DNA of 17,948 bases, taken from Euryarchaeota archaeon UBA111 (GTDB taxonomy: Archaea > Thermoplasmatota > Poseidoniia > Poseidoniales > Poseidoniaceae). The stretch lies in assembly GCA_002506025.1 (NCBI GenBank), contig DAWS01000081.1:19483-37430 (forward strand), given 5' to 3'. Below the pieces are notes generated by a model, which saw only the letters and a list, made by a program, of their open reading frames with translations, did not search any database and was not told where the DNA came from. Shown here one piece after another: positions 14,113 through 17,948 of the stretch. How positions within the stretch are numbered: the stretch's first letter is position 1; the number at the start of each line of letters is the position of its first letter. A program made the position numbers and the translations under genes.

Positions 14113-14685
14113 ATGGCCAATTTGCAGGAACTAATCAACAGTCGCCGGAGCATATATCGGTTCACTGAGAAGAAAATTAGTCAGGAAATACTCAACCAAG
14201 CCCTGCTAGCGGCATCAAACGCACCTTGTCATAAGCACACACATCCGTGGAAATTCTATATACTCGGCAAAGCAACTCGCACTAAACTAATTCCAACAAT
14301 ATCGCGTTTAGCGGCAATCAAGTCTGCTAAGCAAAATTCACAGAACTTAGAAGCGGATTGTTCAAGAGCAATAAACAAAATTACGCAGCCGCCGTTATTG
14401 ATTGCTGTTACTTCAAAGAAGACCGAAGAAGATTCCTTTAGAGAAAAAGAAGATTATGCTGCCACGGTGTGCGCACTTCACAACCTGGTGCTATCATTGT
14501 GGGAGAATGGTGTTGGTTCACAGTGGTCAACTGGGTCGATCACAAGGGATGAGGAAACCTATGACATTTTATCTATAGATTCGAAGACTGAGGAAATAAT
14601 CGGCTTTGTAAAAGCAGGTTACCCAGAAAAAACGAGAGAAGTAAGAAAAAAACCCGTTGTAGATATTGTTAATTATCTAGATTAG
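14113..14685 (+). CDS. Nitroreductase-family FMN flavoprotein
   Basis: The 190-aa product has the nitroreductase fold marks: an N-terminal INSRRSIYRFTEKKIS (FMN-phosphate-binding Arg pair), AASNAPCHKHTHPWKFYIL, an acidic central segment with DYAATVCALHNLVLSLWENGVGSQW, and a C-terminal GFVKAGYPE of the FMN-binding type. It is expected to be a dimeric NAD(P)H-dependent flavin oxidoreductase in the cytoplasm. The true substrate cannot be inferred. It begins 12 bp after the PCD gene and its last codons overlap the convergent aIF2-beta gene by 4 bp. The proximity to PCD may hint at a pterin or flavin redox role, but that is speculative. Confidence 0.85.
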   Translation: MANLQELINSRRSIYRFTEKKISQEILNQALLAASNAPCHKHTHPWKFYILGKATRTKLIPTISRLAAIKSAKQNSQNLEADCSRAINKITQPPLLIAVTSKKTEEDSFREKEDYAATVCALHNLVLSLWENGVGSQWSTGSITRDEETYDILSIDSKTEEIIGFVKAGYPEKTREVRKKPVVDIVNYLD

Positions 14686-15092
14686 AGTTTTACCGGTCTT
14701 GTTGCACCACATGCCTGACACTTTAGTAGAGTAGTCCTTTCTTCTTTGACAAAATTTGTATCTGGTGAAGAGCATTGGCTGCATATGATATATGAATTAA
14801 CGTAATTGACAATCGTTTTCTTGATTCTCTTAGGAGGAATTCTACCCTTGAACCTAGCTCTTGGACCATCTCGAGAACCAGATGTACCAAGGTCGTTCAG
14901 GATATATTGGTAAACATGGTTATCGTCTCTATCCATCATAGATACAACTTCATTGAAATTTCTGAAGATGGTATTTGAACCTTCGATTAATATTTGTGGC
15001 TCAGGCAACTTCCATCGAGATTTACTGGATATGTTATCCGGGATTTTATCCCTAGCCCTGTCCAATAGAGCCTCATAATCGAAGTCTGCCAT
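14682..15092 (-). CDS. eif2b: Translation initiation factor aIF2, beta subunit
   Basis: aIF2-beta is part of the heterotrimer that carries initiator Met-tRNA to the small ribosomal subunit. The 136-aa length is standard. In order come an N-terminal helix (DYEALLDRARDKIP) that docks on the gamma subunit, the central alpha-beta domain (about 25-100, with TIFRNFNEV and RARFKGRIPPKRIKKTIVNYV), and a C-terminal zinc ribbon with Cys104-x2-Cys107 and Cys125-x2-Cys128. It starts at ATG 15092-15090, divergent from gfcR. Its stop codon overlaps the end of the nitroreductase-like gene on the other strand. A C-terminal eIF5-like extension is absent, so this is the beta subunit. Confidence 0.96.
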   Translation of the reverse strand: MADFDYEALLDRARDKIPDNISSKSRWKLPEPQILIEGSNTIFRNFNEVVSMMDRDDNHVYQYILNDLGTSGSRDGPRARFKGRIPPKRIKKTIVNYVNSYIICSQCSSPDTNFVKEERTTLLKCQACGATRPVKL

Positions 15093-15205
15093 GCTCTATG
15101 GTCTAGTATTCCACTATTCAATGCTTGGTATAGCAAATAGATAACGAGTAATAATTTCGATGAAAGGATTGATGAACATGATTCTCACAGGATACCTTGA
15201 TAGAA

Positions 15206-15790
15206 ATGGTCGTCAGCATAGAAGAACTCAGAATGACTGCAATGAATCTTCGAAAAGAGGGGCTCAACAGTCAACAGATTGCGGACGAATTGTCGCTTTC
15301 TCAAGACACTATTTCATGGCTCCTCGCTGGAAGTCAAGGTGATGAACGTCCGAGCGATGTGAGAATTGGTTGGCGCACTATTGGTGTTCGACCCAGCAGA
15401 ATCTCAGCAATTGGAACTATCATGGCTGATGTTGCTGATGAAGAATTAGGTTATGATAACATAGACACAATAGTCGGAGTGTCAATTAATGGAATTTCGT
15501 TTGCTCACGAGGTAGCGCGCATTCTAGATTGTGAATTTACTGTTTTTAGAACCACTGACAAAGGCGATGGATCTGGCTCTCTTTCGAGCAAGTATGGTCA
15601 GGTATCCGGCAAAAAAGTCGTTATCATCGATGATGTTTTATCAACCGGAAAAACTGTCAGCAAAACAATATCGTCGATTAAGGAAGCCGGCGGTGATGTT
15701 GGACTAGTAATCGTCCTAGTAAACAAAACCATGAGGAACGAAATTGGTGATGTTCCGCTGAGAGGCGTTGTAAGAGCGGTATCTGTTTAA
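15206..15790 (+). CDS. gfcR: GfcR-like transcription regulator, HTH plus phosphoribosyltransferase domain
   Basis: Start at ATG 15206; an in-frame TTG nine bases upstream is the alternative. Residues of about 4-42 form a helix-turn-helix (LRKEGLNSQQIADELSLSQ). The rest is an orotate phosphoribosyltransferase-like domain with the PRPP motif VVIIDDVLSTGKT (138-150). The fusion is that of GfcR, which in Haloferax volcanii activates genes of sugar breakdown; PRPP or a related metabolite could be its signal. A catalytic OPRT role is less likely because of the HTH domain and the shortened enzyme core. It is divergent from aIF2-beta and 9 bp upstream of lysK, so both are probably in one operon. The target genes here are unknown. 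Confidence 0.88.
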   Translation: MVVSIEELRMTAMNLRKEGLNSQQIADELSLSQDTISWLLAGSQGDERPSDVRIGWRTIGVRPSRISAIGTIMADVADEELGYDNIDTIVGVSINGISFAHEVARILDCEFTVFRTTDKGDGSGSLSSKYGQVSGKKVVIIDDVLSTGKTVSKTISSIKEAGGDVGLVIVLVNKTMRNEIGDVPLRGVVRAVSV

Positions 15791-15796
15791 GGTGAT
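15791..15796 (+). promoter_or_regulatory. Shine-Dalgarno site for lysK
   Basis: GGTGAT directly follows the gfcR stop codon and lies 3 nt before the lysK ATG (15800). It fits re-initiation on a gfcR-lysK transcript. Confidence 0.5.
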
Positions 15797-15799
15797 TAA

Positions 15800-17401
15800 A
15801 TGCACTGGGCGGACGTAGTTGCCGTGAATTTGTCCCGGCGCGGTGGCAAGCAAATCATTTCCACCGGAATTACCCCAAGCGGTGAATTTCACATTGGCCA
15901 TCTTAGAGAGATACTCACTGGTGAAATGATATCTAGAGCAGCAATTGATGCTGGTTTAGATGTGGAATTCATATTCATTGTTGACGATGCAGACCCATTA
16001 CGCAGAGTTTACCCGTTTTTGGCTGATGAATACCATGAATTCATCGGTCATCAAATAGGTAATATCCCAGCTCCTGATGATACAGGAAAGCCAGATTATG
16101 AACGATTTACCAATGATGGATTTAGCTACGCAGATTACTTCCTAAACCCTTTCTTGGATGCGCTAAGAGCAATCGGTGTTAATCCCCGTATCGTGAAAAA
16201 TCTTGCTGCTTACCGTAGTGGAAAATTTACTGAATGCATCAAGACTGCGTGCGATAATGCTGATAAAATTCGAGAAATCATTGAACGCGTATCTGGGCGA
16301 GAACTACCGTCGGACTGGTTTCCATGGAGTCCGCTAGATGCCAACGGATCACTTGAAGGAGTTACCGTGACGGGGTATGAATATCCGTTGGTTCATTTTA
16401 CCGATTCTGCTGGTAATAGCGGTTCATCCGATATCACGCTAGGACTTGGAAAATTACCTTGGAGAATCGACTGGCCTGCCAAATGGGCTTGGATTGGTGT
16501 TACCTGTGAAGCATTTGGTAAAGATCACGGCGCCTCAGGTGGTTCTTACGATACTGGTAAGGAAATTTGCCAATTGTTTGGCTATGATGCACCGCAACCA
16601 TTGGTATATGAGTGGATAAGTCTGAAAGGAAAAGGAGCAATGTCCTCATCCACTGGTAACACTATCGGGCCAATGGAAGCGCTGGATTTGGTTCCACCTG
16701 AGATTTTGCGTTTCTTGATTGCTGGGTCGAAACCTAACAAGGCTATCGAGTTTGATGCAGGGATGAGTTTAGTAAATTTAGCAGATGACTATGAACGAAG
16801 TTGTGCTAGGAATATTGCGGCAGAACTCGACGACGAAACTCTGTCTAGACGAAGAAAAGTTCAGCTTGAGGACCTCATGGGTGCTGTTAGATTGTCATCA
16901 GTCGGGCACAACTCTCACACGGACTCTTCCAATGTATCATTCCGCCACTTAGCCTTACTAGCTCAGACAAAAACTGATGACATCCAAGTTTGGCAGAGTC
17001 TGTCCATGGGTGAGAATAATCCGCCTTCAAGTGTGCTTATTGACCGTCTGAAAAAAATGCGGACATGGATTAACTCACCTCATTTCCCCGATGAAATGCG
17101 AATAAAAATCATCGATGAGGTCCCATCGGAATTATTAGGCGAATTATCTGATGATGACGGGTTGGTGTTAGCCAATTTAACTAGGATGCTTAATGACTGC
17201 AAATGGGATGTAGACGCCATTGCAACATGTATCGTTGAATCAGCAAAAACCATCGAAAAGTCGCCAAGAATTGCATACACTGTTGCTTACACATGCTTGA
17301 TGGGAACTAAGAAAGGCCCAAAATTAGCACCAATTATTGCTGAGTTGGACAAGCCAAAGGTGATAAGACAGTTCGAGAAATGTCTTGAATGTTTGAATTA
17401 A
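15800..17401 (+). CDS. lysK: Class I lysyl-tRNA synthetase
   Basis: The class I form of LysRS, found in most archaea and some bacteria, charges tRNA-Lys. The 533-aa product has the HIGH motif HIGH at 31-34 in TPSGEFHIGHLREI, and the KMSKS-type motif in KGKGAMSSSTGN (Met281-Ser284), with the Ser-rich variant typical of this family. Other family marks are RRVYPFL, LPSDWFPWSPLD, RIDWPAKWAWIGVTCEAFGKDHGASGGSYDTG and LRFLIAGSKPNKAIEFD. The C-terminal part (about 350-533) is the helical anticodon-binding region. No class II LysRS motifs are present. It follows gfcR and ends 70 bp before the zinc-ribbon gene. Confidence 0.96.
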   Translation: MHWADVVAVNLSRRGGKQIISTGITPSGEFHIGHLREILTGEMISRAAIDAGLDVEFIFIVDDADPLRRVYPFLADEYHEFIGHQIGNIPAPDDTGKPDYERFTNDGFSYADYFLNPFLDALRAIGVNPRIVKNLAAYRSGKFTECIKTACDNADKIREIIERVSGRELPSDWFPWSPLDANGSLEGVTVTGYEYPLVHFTDSAGNSGSSDITLGLGKLPWRIDWPAKWAWIGVTCEAFGKDHGASGGSYDTGKEICQLFGYDAPQPLVYEWISLKGKGAMSSSTGNTIGPMEALDLVPPEILRFLIAGSKPNKAIEFDAGMSLVNLADDYERSCARNIAAELDDETLSRRRKVQLEDLMGAVRLSSVGHNSHTDSSNVSFRHLALLAQTKTDDIQVWQSLSMGENNPPSSVLIDRLKKMRTWINSPHFPDEMRIKIIDEVPSELLGELSDDDGLVLANLTRMLNDCKWDVDAIATCIVESAKTIEKSPRIAYTVAYTCLMGTKKGPKLAPIIAELDKPKVIRQFEKCLECLN

Positions 17402-17421
17402 GGCAACAATCCAGAATAAAT

Positions 17422-17436
17422 CGGATATACTATCCG
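17422..17436. promoter_or_regulatory. Perfect palindrome over a TATA-like box upstream of the last gene
   Basis: CGGATA, TAC, TATCCG form a perfect 6-bp inverted repeat with a 3-nt centre. The core ATATACTA is TATA-like and lies 40-47 nt upstream of ATG 17472. A regulator binding here would directly block the TATA-binding protein. A hairpin terminator for lysK is less likely because no T-run follows. Confidence 0.4.
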
Positions 17437-17471
17437 CACCATTCAAATGATAGGGGTATTCATGTTACTAC

Positions 17472-17948
17472 ATGGCGGGAGTATACTGTCCAATCTGCGA
17501 AGCAGATGTCGAACCCGCCGCAAAATATTGTCTGTCTTGCGGGCACGACATGAATGTGCAGGGACCAATCACATCAACTGGACACGACCTAAATCAATTA
17601 AGAGAAGTTATTCGTTTGAGAGACGACCTTTCGATGGCGGAAAAATTCGACATGATAGCCAAAATAGAAGAGGGGGCAAATCCAATCCATCTTGGCATTG
17701 CTGCACCTGCTGAAGGTGAAGAAGTAGACATATCCAACGCATTTACTGCTGGAGAGGTTGAAATTAGCACCAGCAAGTCAAACATAGCACGCGATTGGGG
17801 GAGTTCACCTGCGGCGAATGCTGCAGTTCGCGCAGTTGTGAGAGGAACTAATGCCTGGGATTTGATTCAGGATGGTAAGCTAGATTTGAATGAAGGTTTA
17901 TTCAGAACTGCAATGGATACGGGAATGGAAGCTTCTACTCACATCCAT
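17472..17948 (+). CDS. Zinc-ribbon protein of unknown function, C-terminal part missing
   Basis: The frame is open from ATG 17472 to the right edge (159 codons, no stop). It begins with a zinc ribbon: Cys6-x2-Cys9 (CPICEAD) and Cys20-x2-Cys23 (CLSCGHD), as in many short archaeal zinc-ribbon leaders. An acidic helical region follows (DLNQLREVIRLRDDLSMAEKF), then a low-complexity Ala/Glu stretch and a region with ARDWGSSPAANAAVRAVVRGTNAWDLI. No membrane segment is seen in this part. A longer-looking ORF from ATG 17447 in another frame is a shadow: its product is Arg/Ser-rich and lacks any domain. The function is unknown. A promoter palindrome lies upstream. Confidence 0.78.
   Translation, partial: MAGVYCPICEADVEPAAKYCLSCGHDMNVQGPITSTGHDLNQLREVIRLRDDLSMAEKFDMIAKIEEGANPIHLGIAAPAEGEEVDISNAFTAGEVEISTSKSNIARDWGSSPAANAAVRAVVRGTNAWDLIQDGKLDLNEGLFRTAMDTGMEASTHIH

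Noticed and set aside
15160..15342. 60-codon ORF between aIF2-beta and gfcR.
   Set aside because: It is mostly out of frame with gfcR, overlaps its HTH part and has a basic, low-complexity product.
1..17948. Mobile element, CRISPR array, toxin-antitoxin or defence island.
   Set aside because: No transposase, integrase, regularly spaced repeats, nuclease or typical toxin pair was seen; the genes are housekeeping or cofactor genes.

Overview
The window looks like a compact, moderately AT-rich chromosomal segment of a mesophilic euryarchaeon. The best fit is the Thermoplasmatota side (Marine Group II/III-like, 'Poseidoniales' and relatives). The archaeal assignment rests on aRF1, aIF2-beta, a NOG1-type GTPase, class I lysyl-tRNA synthetase, archaeal-type UMP kinase and a GfcR-like HTH/phosphoribosyltransferase. 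Several genes are of bacterial or eukaryotic flavour: class I ribonucleotide reductase R2, trimeric dUTPase, LipB, UbiX, FolB, pterin-carbinolamine dehydratase and a short parvulin. That mixture is typical of aerobic marine heterotrophic euryarchaea. The lineage call is inference from gene content, not a phylogeny.

Layout. 1-636: a leftward, truncated class I RNR small-subunit gene, preceded by a possible 56-codon upstream ORF; this shares the window's longest intergenic region, which contains a strong palindrome, with the rightward dut gene. 1132-7954: a rightward run of a coiled-coil membrane protein, LipB, a PLP aminotransferase, UbiX, a SAP-TM-M28 peptidase, a parvulin, FolB and an unknown Cys-rich protein. 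7966-8941: a leftward pair, UMP kinase and a small zinc-finger/TM protein. 9078-12099: rightward aRF1 and ArgS, meeting a leftward NOG1-like GTPase tail to tail with no spacer. 13327-14685: rightward unknown protein, pterin-carbinolamine dehydratase and a nitroreductase-fold protein, overlapping by 4 bp the leftward aIF2-beta. 15206-17401: gfcR-like regulator and lysK. 17472-end: a truncated zinc-ribbon protein.

Themes. Nucleotide supply (RNR R2, dUTPase, UMP kinase, PRPP-binding regulator) and translation (aRF1, ArgS, LysRS, aIF2-beta, NOG1) dominate. Cofactor genes (LipB, UbiX, FolB, PCD) lie among them. Gene spacing is tight: most gaps are under 60 bp and there is little room for terminators. 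Some starts have clear Shine-Dalgarno sequences (RNR R2, the small zinc protein, aRF1, LysRS). Others have only an AT-rich TATA-like box about 25-40 nt upstream, suggesting leaderless or short-leader transcripts.

I found no mobile element, CRISPR array, tRNA, rRNA or defence-type cluster, and no clearly new multi-gene system. The most interesting items are the SAP-TM-M28 peptidase, the small ORF coupled to the RNR gene, two promoter-overlapping palindromes, bacterial-type FolB with an intact PCD in an archaeon, and several unrecognised Cys-rich or membrane proteins.
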